64,000 bases of DNA, from positions 27,391 to 91,390 of the forward strand of contig DLGT01000058.1 of the NCBI GenBank assembly GCA_002482845.1, in the 5' to 3' direction. Below, piece by piece: positions 27,186 to 35,619 of the stretch (positions are counted from its first letter, which is position 1; every line of letters starts with the position of its first letter). A model generated the notes under the pieces. The model made no database searches. It saw nothing but the letters and a program-made list of their open reading frames with translations, and was not told where the DNA came from. The stretch is from Saprospiraceae bacterium UBA7687. Its GTDB lineage: Bacteria; Bacteroidota; Bacteroidia; Chitinophagales; Saprospiraceae. The position numbers and the translations under genes are program-made.

Positions 27186-27836
27186 TCAGACAACAAGACT
27201 GACTCGATGAACACCGGGATTATAGGATTTTGAAATCAAATACTTAACATGTTCATAGTGGTCTTTATTATGTTTGAAGTCCACCGTGTTTAAATCAATT
27301 ATAAGAATAGGGTAGGAAAGGATATTGCGAAAATACTCAAAATAAGCCACTTGTATGCTTGTGAGGTAGTCATTTGTAATATCCTTTTCGTATGTCCTGC
27401 CCCTTCCTTTTATATTTTGTTGTAGGATATCTACATTCCTGTGAAAATAAACAAGCAAATCAGGTTTTGGAAACGATTGGTTCAAGACAGTGAACATTTT
27501 TTGGAATAGTCTTAATTCATCATCAGGCAAGTTTTTACTGGCGAAAAGTAAGGTTTTCACAAAAGCGTAATCTGATACTGTAAATGACCTAAACATGTCT
27601 TGGTTTAATAGGCTTTTTTGAAGCTGTTTGTATCGTTCTGTCATGAAAAATAACTCAACAGTAAAGGCAAATCGTTCAGGCTCTTTATAAAACAAAGGTA
27701 AAAATGGATTGTCGTCAAATTCTTCTAATATCAACGTACAGTTATATTCGTCCTTTAATAAATTACAAAAAGTAGTTTTGCCAGCACCGATGTTGCCTTC
27801 TATGCAAATATAATTATATGGAAATTGGAGTGCGAT
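27186..27836 (-). CDS. Deoxynucleoside kinase with apparent ATC start
   Basis: Family: deoxynucleoside kinases (dGK/dAK type), which phosphorylate deoxynucleosides for salvage. The first canonical start is TTG 27734, but that would remove the P-loop. The open frame continues upstream through YNYICIEGNIGAGKTTFC, the intact ATP site, to an in-frame stop at 27842. Between that stop and the P-loop there is no ATG, GTG or TTG. ATC at 27836 gives about 216 residues, the normal length, with MALQFPYNYICIEGNIGAGK as its start. Other family features are ILEEFDDNPFLPLFY, ERF and GRGRTYEKDI. A TACTTTTG promoter lies just upstream and fits a start here. Confidence 0.8.
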   Translation of the reverse strand: MALQFPYNYICIEGNIGAGKTTFCNLLKDEYNCTLILEEFDDNPFLPLFYKEPERFAFTVELFFMTERYKQLQKSLLNQDMFRSFTVSDYAFVKTLLFASKNLPDDELRLFQKMFTVLNQSFPKPDLLVYFHRNVDILQQNIKGRGRTYEKDITNDYLTSIQVAYFEYFRNILSYPILIIDLNTVDFKHNKDHYEHVKYLISKSYNPGVHRVSLVV

Positions 27837-27856
27837 ATGTGATTATTTTGTGATGA

Positions 27857-27864
27857 CAAAAGTA
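27857..27864 (-). promoter_or_regulatory. -7 element TACTTTTG of the deoxynucleoside kinase gene
   Basis: On the minus strand TACTTTTG lies 20 bp before the ATC codon at 27836, which limits how far upstream translation could begin. No clear -33 box. Confidence 0.6.
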
Positions 27865-27912
27865 TGATTTTAAACCATAATTCTTACCACAATATTAAAT
27901 TATTTATGTTTA

Positions 27913-28066
27913 AAATATTGAGTCTACTCCGAAAAGTCCTTTTTTCAAATAAAATGGAAAAATATTGATTTCTACTACATTGATAATCAGTCGTTTCCCT
28001 TCAGGGCTAGGGTGAAAAACGGTTGATTATCATTCGATTTGTGTTTACGGAGTAGACTCAATATTT
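27913..28066. mobile_element. MITE-like palindromic element, 154 bp
   Basis: Perfect 19-bp terminal inverted repeats AAATATTGAGTCTACTCCG occupy 27913-27931 and 28048-28066. Inside is a second inverted pair (GATAATCA..CGTTT and AAACG..TGATTATC, 13 of 15) around a REP-like core CCCTTCAGGG. No ORF. It lies between the kinase promoter and the folK 3' end. A decayed relative is at 6945-7079. Confidence 0.8.
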
Positions 28067-28121
28067 AATATCTTTACCATGGCGTCTTTTGGATGTCAAT
28101 AAAATTTATTAATATCTGAAT

Positions 28122-28607
28122 TTATTCTTCAAACATTAGAACTTCACTTTCATCTTTACAAAGGTCAAAAATATCTTCTATACTCATTTCTTTCACTGGA
28201 TCAATGAAGTCACCGGCTATTTCCATAAGAGGAATTAGTACGAAGTTTCTTTCATAAATATGTGGATGAGGAATTACTAAATTATCCTTTTCCAAAATTA
28301 AATCATCACAGTATAAGATGTCAATATCAATAATCCTTGGACCCCATTTTTCCTTTTTCTCACTTCCCATAGCAGTTTGTATTTTTTTTGTAGCATTTAG
28401 AGCATCTTCTGGTGCTAGGTTGCTTTCCACTTTGATAGCCATATTTAAGAAGTCATCTTGATCTTTTTTACCCCAAGGCTCGGTTTGATATATGGCAGAT
28501 TGGTCTGTTACCTGTCCTATTTTATCTGCAATTTGTTTTATGGCATTAGAAAGATAAGAAGTTCTATCGCCTTTATTTGAACCTAGATGTAGATAGTAAG
28601 TATGCAT
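28122..28607 (-). CDS. folK: 2-amino-4-hydroxy-6-hydroxymethyldihydropteridine diphosphokinase
   Basis: 161 residues. HPPK transfers pyrophosphate from ATP to hydroxymethyl-dihydropterin in folate synthesis. It opens MHTYYLHLGSNKGDRTSYL, with the conserved QTEPWGKKDQDDFLN, then the signature WGPRIIDIDILYCDD (Mg2+-binding D-x-D) and HPHIYERNFVLIPL. I chose Met 28607 because the family starts just before LHLGSN; the longer frame to 28655 would run into the terminator. It is a single-domain enzyme with no folP or folB fused. Confidence 0.95.
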   Translation of the reverse strand: MHTYYLHLGSNKGDRTSYLSNAIKQIADKIGQVTDQSAIYQTEPWGKKDQDDFLNMAIKVESNLAPEDALNATKKIQTAMGSEKKEKWGPRIIDIDILYCDDLILEKDNLVIPHPHIYERNFVLIPLMEIAGDFIDPVKEMSIEDIFDLCKDESEVLMFEE

Positions 28608-28636
28608 TTTATTATTAAATTTTGACGTTGGATAAT

Positions 28637-28671
28637 AAAAAAAAACCGCCCACAACAGAATGAAGCAGGCG
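28637..28671 (-). terminator. Terminator of the AGCS symporter gene
   Basis: On the minus strand CGCCTGC pairs with GTGGGCG (two G-T pairs) across an 11-nt loop, and is followed by nine T. It separates the symporter from folK. Confidence 0.8.
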
Positions 28672-28703
28672 ACTTTTTAATAAAAAAATGTGGCTATTGT
28701 TTG

Positions 28704-30362
28704 TTACTTTCCTTTAATATCATTTTCAAATCTTGCTAATTGATTTTTGACTACTGGGAATAGGAATAAAAGTCCTATCATATTCGGGAAGACCATAGCC
28801 AATATCATGGCGTCCGAGAATCCCCATACTGCGCTCATATTTGCTGATGCACCAATAACGATAAACATTAAAAATAATATTTTATACGTCATTTCCATTG
28901 CTTTACTTCTACCAAATAAGTACATCCATGCTTGTTGGCCATAGTATGACCATGATATCATAGTGGAGACTGCAAATAAGAAGATGGCAATTGTCAAAAC
29001 AATAGGAAACCAAGAGATGGAAGATTCAAATGCTTTTGAAGTAAGTGTCGCACCTTGATAGATATTACCATCACTCAAAGTAACCGCTTGGGCACCATAA
29101 GCAAAAGGATCAGTACCATTAAATATGATAATTACTAAGGCTGTCATCGTACATATTACGATTGTATCTATAAATGGTTCTAACAAAGCTACTAATCCTT
29201 CAGACGCAGAATATTTTGTTCTAACAGCTGAGTGTGCTATCGATGCTGACCCTGCACCAGCTTCATTGGAAAAAGCTGCCCGTCTAAATCCTATCACCAA
29301 AACGCCCACTAAACCACCTAATCCAGCTTGCGGTGAAAATGCTTGTGTAAATATTTGACTAAAAGCGGTACCTAGATATGAAAAGTTTGATCCAATGACA
29401 ATTAAGCATGCCAAAATGTATATGACAGCCATAAATGGTACTAACATTTCAGTAACTGTTGCAATTCTTTTAATACCACCAATAATTGTAATTCCCACTA
29501 ATACAGCTATTCCTATACCTATTATAAATCCAGAACTACCACCAGTCATGCCAAATAGAGATGCAATTTGTGCAGCCGCTTGATTAGATTGTGCTGCATT
29601 GCCTCCACCAAAAGAACCACCAATACATAATATGGCAAATACTATAGCTAATGCTTTACCTAAATTAGCATATCCTTTTTCTTTTAAACCTTTAGACAAA
29701 TAATACATAGGACCACCGTAAACGACGCCATTCTTATCTATATCACGGTACTGAACACCAAGTGTACACTCTACAAATTTTAATGTCATACCAAGTAATC
29801 CACTCACAATCATCCAGAAAGTGGCCCCAGGTCCACCTAAAGAAATGGCAATAGTCACTCCCGCGATGTTACCAAGACCTACTGTTCCAGACACAGCTGT
29901 AGCTAAAGCTTGAAAATGACTCACTTCACCGTGGTGACTTTCGTCTCTTATTGTATCTACAATATCTCCGTGAGATGTATTTAAATTGATTGTTTTAATT
30001 TCAGGAGTATCCGCATTTTCAATATCATCGTATTTCCCTTGGACCACTCTAATAGCCAATCCAAATTTTCTAATGCTTGGAAATCCGAAATAAAATGAAA
30101 AAAACAAACCACCAAAACTTAATATAATTACTATAAGTGGTATATCTGTATCAAATGCTCTAAACGAGTAAAGGACAACGGATTCAATAAAGTTTGCAAA
30201 TGGTGTAAACGCTTGATTGATCCTTTCATCAAGACCTACTTCGTTTGAAGATGTAATTAAGTCAGGTGCTTCTTGTACTGTACTTGTAGTATCAACTTGT
30301 GCAATAACAAAATTACTAATCAAAAGAAATAAATAGATTAAAACTGTCTTGTGTAAATGCAT
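28704..30362 (-). CDS. Alanine or glycine:cation symporter (AGCS family)
   Basis: 552 residues, with a cleavable-looking N-terminal hydrophobic segment (LIYLFLLISNFVIAQ) and then about 11 transmembrane helices. AGCS hallmarks are visible: the tract starting ATAVSGTVGLGNIAGVTIAI, FWMIVSGLLGMTLKF, GGPMYYLSKGL and the AAFSNEAGAGSASIAH segment. It imports small neutral amino acids with Na+ or H+ across the inner membrane. It has its own promoter (TTTG-N19-TACTTTTG) and terminator, so it is monocistronic. The leading 80-residue extension before the first core helix is longer than in E. coli-type members. Confidence 0.93.
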   Translation of the reverse strand: MHLHKTVLIYLFLLISNFVIAQVDTTSTVQEAPDLITSSNEVGLDERINQAFTPFANFIESVVLYSFRAFDTDIPLIVIILSFGGLFFSFYFGFPSIRKFGLAIRVVQGKYDDIENADTPEIKTINLNTSHGDIVDTIRDESHHGEVSHFQALATAVSGTVGLGNIAGVTIAISLGGPGATFWMIVSGLLGMTLKFVECTLGVQYRDIDKNGVVYGGPMYYLSKGLKEKGYANLGKALAIVFAILCIGGSFGGGNAAQSNQAAAQIASLFGMTGGSSGFIIGIGIAVLVGITIIGGIKRIATVTEMLVPFMAVIYILACLIVIGSNFSYLGTAFSQIFTQAFSPQAGLGGLVGVLVIGFRRAAFSNEAGAGSASIAHSAVRTKYSASEGLVALLEPFIDTIVICTMTALVIIIFNGTDPFAYGAQAVTLSDGNIYQGATLTSKAFESSISWFPIVLTIAIFLFAVSTMISWSYYGQQAWMYLFGRSKAMEMTYKILFLMFIVIGASANMSAVWGFSDAMILAMVFPNMIGLLFLFPVVKNQLARFENDIKGK

Positions 30363-30411
30363 AATATAAGATTGTTTTGATAAATGTTGCCCTTATTGTC
30401 TTGAGCAGTGC

Positions 30412-30442
30412 CAAAAGTATATAATATTTTAAATTTAACAAA
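30412..30442 (-). promoter_or_regulatory. Promoter of the AGCS gene (TTTG-N19-TACTTTTG)
   Basis: On the minus strand TTTG (30442-30439) and TACTTTTG (30419-30412) are 19 bp apart, a full Bacteroidota consensus, 49 bp before the ATG. Confidence 0.8.
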
Positions 30443-30639
30443 ATGTTTACAATTAATGATATGCTGTAAAATTGTAAAAATATTTGGCAAGATTGATAAT
30501 TGCTTGACTATTATTCTGTTTTTGTTAATATCGCTCACAGTCTTGCTAATTATATTATGTTGAATGTAAAATTACTTACATAATATTTTTATTTAATATT
30601 GTTGTTTGTGACTATTGAAAAACCAGAAATTTAGAACAA

Positions 30640-31572
30640 TTATTTATAAGATACCTTCAGCTTTTCAATTTTGTGACCATTCAAATAATCAGCTATTGGC
30701 ATTAGTTTATTTCCTTCTGGTTTGATCTGAATAATCGAGATATACCCATCTAGACACTTAATTTTTAAATACTTTTTTTGGTCTGTCACAATTTTGCCTA
30801 CTAAAACTTCATCGTCGATTACTTCTTTTTTTGCTTCGAGTACCTTGACTTCTTTATCATCAATAACACAACAAGCAGCAGGGTAAGGACTGAGTCCTCT
30901 GATTAAGTTGTATACTTTATGTACAGATTGATCAAAATCGATTTGGCAGGTAACATGAAATAGTTTGGGTGCTTTTGTGGCTTCACTATCTTCTTGTTTG
31001 ATAAAATTATATGATCCAGATTCGATCATTCTGACAGTATCTAAAATTACTTCCGCACCGAGCAGCATCATACGGTCATGGACCACACCAGTATTTTCTT
31101 CAGGTCCGATCGACATTGATCGTTTAATCAATATATCACCTGTATCTATCTCATGTTTTAGCTTGAAACTCGTCACGCCAGTTTCTATTTCTCCATTTAT
31201 GACAGCATGATGAATAGGGGCGGCACCGCGATATTTTGGTAAAAGACTTCCATGTAAGTTAAATGTACCTAATGGCGGCATATTCCATACTACTTCTGGC
31301 AACATTCTAAAAGCGACGACAATCTGTATATCTGCATTGTAAGCGCTAAGTATATTTATGAATTCAGGTGATTTTAGATTTGTAGGTTGGAGTACGGGTA
31401 TGTTGTTTGAAACAGCGTATTTCTTTACAGCTGATTCTAGTAATTGTTTGCCACCACGACCACCATAACTATCTACGCTTGTAACCACTGCCACCACATC
31501 ATAATTGTTTCTAATAAGAATATCAAGACTTGCTACAGCAAATTCTGGTGTACCCATAAATATAATTCTCAT
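30640..31572 (-). CDS. fmt: Methionyl-tRNA formyltransferase
   Basis: 310 residues. It formylates initiator Met-tRNA with 10-formyl-THF. It opens MRIIFMGTPEFAVASLDILI, followed by the basic loop GGRGGKQL, then the catalytic formyltransferase signature FNLHGSLLPKYRGAAPIHHA (Asn, His) with the Asp of EIDTGDILI, and a C-terminal tRNA-binding domain (PYPAACCVIDDKEVKVLEAK). Met 31572 matches the family start; Met 31584 would add four residues. A TACTTTTG element at 31596-31603 suggests a leader of under 20 nt. Confidence 0.96.
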   Translation of the reverse strand: MRIIFMGTPEFAVASLDILIRNNYDVVAVVTSVDSYGGRGGKQLLESAVKKYAVSNNIPVLQPTNLKSPEFINILSAYNADIQIVVAFRMLPEVVWNMPPLGTFNLHGSLLPKYRGAAPIHHAVINGEIETGVTSFKLKHEIDTGDILIKRSMSIGPEENTGVVHDRMMLLGAEVILDTVRMIESGSYNFIKQEDSEATKAPKLFHVTCQIDFDQSVHKVYNLIRGLSPYPAACCVIDDKEVKVLEAKKEVIDDEVLVGKIVTDQKKYLKIKCLDGYISIIQIKPEGNKLMPIADYLNGHKIEKLKVSYK

Positions 31573-31595
31573 TCTATTTATCATTTAATGAAGTG

Positions 31596-31603
31596 CAAAA
31601 GTA
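31596..31603 (-). promoter_or_regulatory. -7 element TACTTTTG of fmt
   Basis: Minus-strand TACTTTTG, 23 bp before the ATG at 31572. The -33 box is weak. Confidence 0.55.
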
Positions 31604-31849
31604 GTTTTTAAATTTAACTGTATAGAAGGTTGGTATCTGAATTATTAAGATATCAGATTGACTTTGGAAATTTGGGATATTTTAAAAGTATTCATTTTTG
31701 TTATGGGTTCCAAAAGAATCACAATTATTTACAACATGTGGCACGTAGCAATATCATGATGTGTTTAAAACTATATACTTTAAATAAGGAGACACTTTGT
31801 TTCTATGATAAATTTGTAATTCGGCGCAAACTTAATATAGGCATATTAT

Positions 31850-31870
31850 AATGTGTCCATATGACACATT
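31850..31870. promoter_or_regulatory. Operator-like palindrome AATGTGTC-N5-GACACATT
   Basis: The 8-bp arms match perfectly around a 5-bp spacer. It resembles a Crp/Fnr-type site, but the TGTG-to-CACA spacing is 9, one more than the CRP consensus. It lies about 450 bp before susC. Confidence 0.4.
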
Positions 31871-31924
31871 GGTAAGTTTAATTTTTTAATTTATTAATTA
31901 TATGGAATAATAAGACGACGTACA

Positions 31925-31954
31925 TATGGCGTAATATATTTTTATTATGGCGTA
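31925..31954 (+). promoter_or_regulatory. Direct repeat TATGGCGTA x2, 21-bp period
   Basis: The two identical 9-mers are two helical turns apart, as for a dimeric activator binding one face of the DNA. The regulator is unknown. Confidence 0.4.
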
Positions 31955-32316
31955 GATTTGAAGTATAAGTAATGTAGATCACATTTTACATTATGATTTT
32001 CTTTGTGACGTGTTTTTGTTATTTCATAGTACTATATATTGATTCACTTTTATTTAATTCAAATTATCAATCAATATAACTTGTTTTATTGAAATATAAT
32101 TTTACAATTTCTTTACTTTAAAGCCACTTTGTTATGCTGTTTTTACTAAATTTTTTCTTTTTATCAAATAAAATGTTCCCAACAACTTTATTGATAAGTG
32201 AATCTAATAAATCCTACAAAGTTCATCGGTTACTTAATTCCCATCTTCATGGGTTTCTGTCGGCAAAAATCGCAATTTATTAATATTATTTTCAACAAAC
32301 AAAACATTAAAGCCTT

Positions 32317-35300
32317 ATGCAAAAAGAGATTATTAAAGTCTTGACCAATTTGGCAAGGAACACCCATTTGGTTGTCTTGCTCATCGCATTTTCTGCTTTT
32401 ACAGTATCTGCACAACAGGTAACCGTAAAGGGTGTAATTAAAGATGAAACAGGCACTGGTGTAATCGGTGCTAATATTCTTGAAGTAGGTACTGACAATG
32501 GAACAATTACCGACATTGACGGTGGATACACATTAATTGTCGCTAAAGATGCAACCATCAGAATTTCTTACACAGGTTATGTATCAAAAGAAGTGCTGGT
32601 TGGTTCTGGAGGTACATTTGATGTAAATCTAGAAGTCGACAGTGAAATCCTTGAAGAAGTAGTTGTGACGGGTTATCAGATTCAAAGGAAAAGAGATATT
32701 TCTGGAGCCGTTTCTGTAATCAACACTGGTGATATTCAGAATCTTGTGACAAGTTCATTTGCACAAAAGTTGCAAGGTAGAGCGCCAGGTGTAACGGTTA
32801 GTACTTCAGGTGCACCTGGTAGTGCTGCCAATGTGAGGATTCGTGGTATATCTTCTTTTGGAAATAATGACCCACTGTATGTCATTGATGGTGTTCCTGT
32901 ACAAGATAAAGGTAATTTAAACATCAACCCGAATGACATAGAATCCATGCAAGTATTAAAGGATCCTTCTACAGCTTCTATCTATGGATCTAGAGCATCC
33001 AATGGTGTTATCGTTATTACCACCAAAAAAGGTAAAACTGGCAAACCAAGATTTACTTACAATGGATCACTTTCATCTGCATCCGCTGTAAAAGGATGGA
33101 ATGATATCCTAATACTTAATTCAAACGAGTACTTAGATATGACAAAGCAGTTCTATAATAATGGAGGCGCAGCCTTACCTGCATATGCAAAAGGTACAAG
33201 TTTACCTAAGTACATCTATGTTAATCCAACTTTGAATACTGATGCAACATATGGAGCTGGAAGTTCGGTTGCCAATACAGTAGATTTAAGCAAATATGAC
33301 AGATACTCCAATCCTATCATGGAGACAAGTGTTGGTACTGACTGGTGGGATGCTTCTACTAGAAGTGCCATGGTTCAAGACCATAGTTTTTCTGTTAGTG
33401 GTGGTACTGAAAACTTGACTTATGCAGTAGGAGCAGGAATTTTACAACAAGAAGGTATCCTTAAGTACAATGAGTTTAATAGGTACAATGTACGTGCTAA
33501 CACCATGATCAAAGTAAGTAATAAATTCAGAATAGGTGAAAACTTAAACTTTGCATATAGAACAGATGTGAACAATCCTGCTCAATCTGAACAAGGTACT
33601 ATTTCAGCAATATACAAATCTTCTCCTTTGGCTCCTGTGTATGACTTAGGTACTTCTGTGGGTGAAGATGGAGAAAGAGATTCATTTGGGGGTACAAAAT
33701 CAGCCGACCTAGGTAATTCTACTAATCCGCTAGCAAGATTGTATAGAGGCAGAAACAATGTGGCTCAAAATATGAACATCCTAGGTAATTTATTTGCTGA
33801 GTTTGATATCATAAGTGGCTTAACTTTAAAAACTGATTTCAAACTTGACATGGGTAGCGGCTATTCTAGAGCATTCTCTTATCGTACACCTGAAAATCAA
33901 GAAGGCCAAGGTGGACAGAATTTCAGAGAAGATTGGGGTACAGGTAGAACATGGACTTGGACTAATACGGCCAATTACCAAAAACAAATTGGAGAGAAGC
34001 ACTCAATTGGTGCGTTATTAGGATATGAAGCACTTCATAGTAAAGGTCGTAACATTAGCGGTACACTAAATGATTATTTCACGGTATCTGAAGATGCTTG
34101 GTACTTAAGCCCTGGTTTTGGTGATGCATCATCAAGAGGTGTCAGTTCTAATGGTGGAGAGAATAAATTGCTTTCTACTTTTGGTAAAGTAGATTATGCT
34201 TATAATGATAAATATTTTGTGTCTGCTACGGTCAGAAGAGATGGGTCATCAAGATTTTCGCCTACAAAAAGATACGCTGTATTCCCTGCTTTTTCTGCTG
34301 GATGGAGAATATCTGGAGAAGATTTCTTAAAAGATAACAGTATTATTAATGATTTAAAATTGAGAGCAAGTTGGGGTAAGACTGGGAATGAAAATATCAG
34401 ACCTTATAACTACGTAAATCAATGGGGCGGATCAATAGCGAGTGCTTTTTACGATATAAATGGTAATAATAACTCAAGTGTTACAGGATTCCATCAAACA
34501 GTTATTGGCGATCCTAACACCAAGTGGGAAGAAGGCATAAATTCAAATATAGGAATTGATGCATCTTTATTTAATGATAAAGTATCTTTAGTAATAGATG
34601 TATATAAACGTGTTACTTCTGACTTATTATACAATGCAGCTTATCCAGGCACTGCGGGAGAAGCAAGAGTTCCTTTCAGCAATATTGCACAAATGACAAA
34701 TACTGGTATTGACCTTGGTTTAGGATACAAAGGCAAGGTAAATAAGGATTTTTCTTACAACATAGACCTTAACATTTCTCATTACAAAAACGTAATTGAT
34801 AAAACAGATGGTGTTACAGAATTTTTCTACCCTAATTCTGCGCAAGGACGTATAGACAATAGATTACCAATAGAATTTAATATCAATCAAATAGGAGAGT
34901 CGATTTCATCTTTCAGAGGTTATGTAGTAGAAGGCATTTATGAAGAAGGAACATCTGCTGATGAATTGTCTAAAGTTAAAATTGGTAATGCAGTTGTTGG
35001 TGGTTTAAGGTTTAAAGATATTAATGGAGATGGTGATATTACAGAGGCCGATGCAACAATTATTGGTAGTCCACATCCTACTTTAACGGGAGGTCTTAAT
35101 CTTGGGGTATCATACAAAAACTTTGACCTTAATGCCTTTTTTGTAGGTTCTTATGGTAATGAAATATTTAATTACGTAAGACTTTTCACACACTTCCGAC
35201 AGTTCAATTCTAATGTAGACAGAGAATATTATTTAAACAATGGTACTGGTGGAAGTCCAAGATTAAATATTAACGATACTGCTAGTAGATTGGCTAGTAG

Positions 35301-35598
35301 TTATTATGTAGAAGATGGTTCATACCTTAGATTAGGCCAATTACAAATTGGGTATAACATTCCACTTGCATCCAATAATAAAGCAGGAATGAAAAATTTA
35401 AAAGTTTATGTTCAAGGTCAAAATTTGTTTACCCTTACAGGATATTCTGGATTAGACCCTGCTTTATCAAATGCAAATACAGGTGACTTCCAAGGTGGTG
35501 TTCAAGGCAATTTCTTGAATGACTTATGGACAGGTTTTGACCTCGGACAATATCCTTCTAATAAAATGTTCACTGTAGGTGTAAATGCAGAATTTTAA
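32317..35598 (+). CDS. susC: SusC/RagA-family TonB-linked outer-membrane transporter
   Basis: 1093 residues. A signal peptide ending FTVSAQQ is followed by a carboxypeptidase-like domain (VTVKGVIKDETGTGVIGANI), the SusC signature region EEVVVTGYQIQRKRDISGAV, a plug (RIRGISSFGNNDPLYVIDGV) with MQVLKDPSTASIYGSRASNG and VIVITTKKGK, and a long beta-barrel ending KMFTVGVNAEF. It moves oligosaccharides through the outer membrane using TonB energy. susD follows by 21 bp. The surrounding xylan genes make xylo- or arabinoxylo-oligosaccharides the likely substrate (inference). Confidence 0.95.
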   Translation: MQKEIIKVLTNLARNTHLVVLLIAFSAFTVSAQQVTVKGVIKDETGTGVIGANILEVGTDNGTITDIDGGYTLIVAKDATIRISYTGYVSKEVLVGSGGTFDVNLEVDSEILEEVVVTGYQIQRKRDISGAVSVINTGDIQNLVTSSFAQKLQGRAPGVTVSTSGAPGSAANVRIRGISSFGNNDPLYVIDGVPVQDKGNLNINPNDIESMQVLKDPSTASIYGSRASNGVIVITTKKGKTGKPRFTYNGSLSSASAVKGWNDILILNSNEYLDMTKQFYNNGGAALPAYAKGTSLPKYIYVNPTLNTDATYGAGSSVANTVDLSKYDRYSNPIMETSVGTDWWDASTRSAMVQDHSFSVSGGTENLTYAVGAGILQQEGILKYNEFNRYNVRANTMIKVSNKFRIGENLNFAYRTDVNNPAQSEQGTISAIYKSSPLAPVYDLGTSVGEDGERDSFGGTKSADLGNSTNPLARLYRGRNNVAQNMNILGNLFAEFDIISGLTLKTDFKLDMGSGYSRAFSYRTPENQEGQGGQNFREDWGTGRTWTWTNTANYQKQIGEKHSIGALLGYEALHSKGRNISGTLNDYFTVSEDAWYLSPGFGDASSRGVSSNGGENKLLSTFGKVDYAYNDKYFVSATVRRDGSSRFSPTKRYAVFPAFSAGWRISGEDFLKDNSIINDLKLRASWGKTGNENIRPYNYVNQWGGSIASAFYDINGNNNSSVTGFHQTVIGDPNTKWEEGINSNIGIDASLFNDKVSLVIDVYKRVTSDLLYNAAYPGTAGEARVPFSNIAQMTNTGIDLGLGYKGKVNKDFSYNIDLNISHYKNVIDKTDGVTEFFYPNSAQGRIDNRLPIEFNINQIGESISSFRGYVVEGIYEEGTSADELSKVKIGNAVVGGLRFKDINGDGDITEADATIIGSPHPTLTGGLNLGVSYKNFDLNAFFVGSYGNEIFNYVRLFTHFRQFNSNVDREYYLNNGTGGSPRLNINDTASRLASSYYVEDGSYLRLGQLQIGYNIPLASNNKAGMKNLKVYVQGQNLFTLTGYSGLDPALSNANTGDFQGGVQGNFLNDLWTGFDLGQYPSNKMFTVGVNAEF

Positions 35599-35619
35599 AA
35601 ACCATTAAATACAATAAAA

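Larger units (their letters stand above)
31604..32316. other. Long AT-rich regulatory region upstream of susC
   Basis: No gene is credible in these 713 bases. They hold a palindrome with AATGTGTC/GACACATT arms (31850-31870), a direct repeat TATGGCGTA twice 21 bp apart (31925 and 31946), and a small hairpin CCCAT-CTTC-ATGGG (32240-32253) in the presumed leader. This is the expected place for control of the SusC/SusD operon. Confidence 0.55.

Noticed and set aside
27732..27734. TTG 27734 as start of the deoxynucleoside kinase
   Set aside because: It would remove the P-loop, which is encoded in frame just upstream.
31630..31851. 73-codon plus-strand frame upstream of susC
   Set aside because: Cys/Phe/Tyr-rich AT-type noise, no leader signal and no family; the region is better explained as regulatory spacer.
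31850..31870. A true CRP site
   Set aside because: The TGTG and CACA half sites are 9 bp apart, not 8, so I call it only operator-like.
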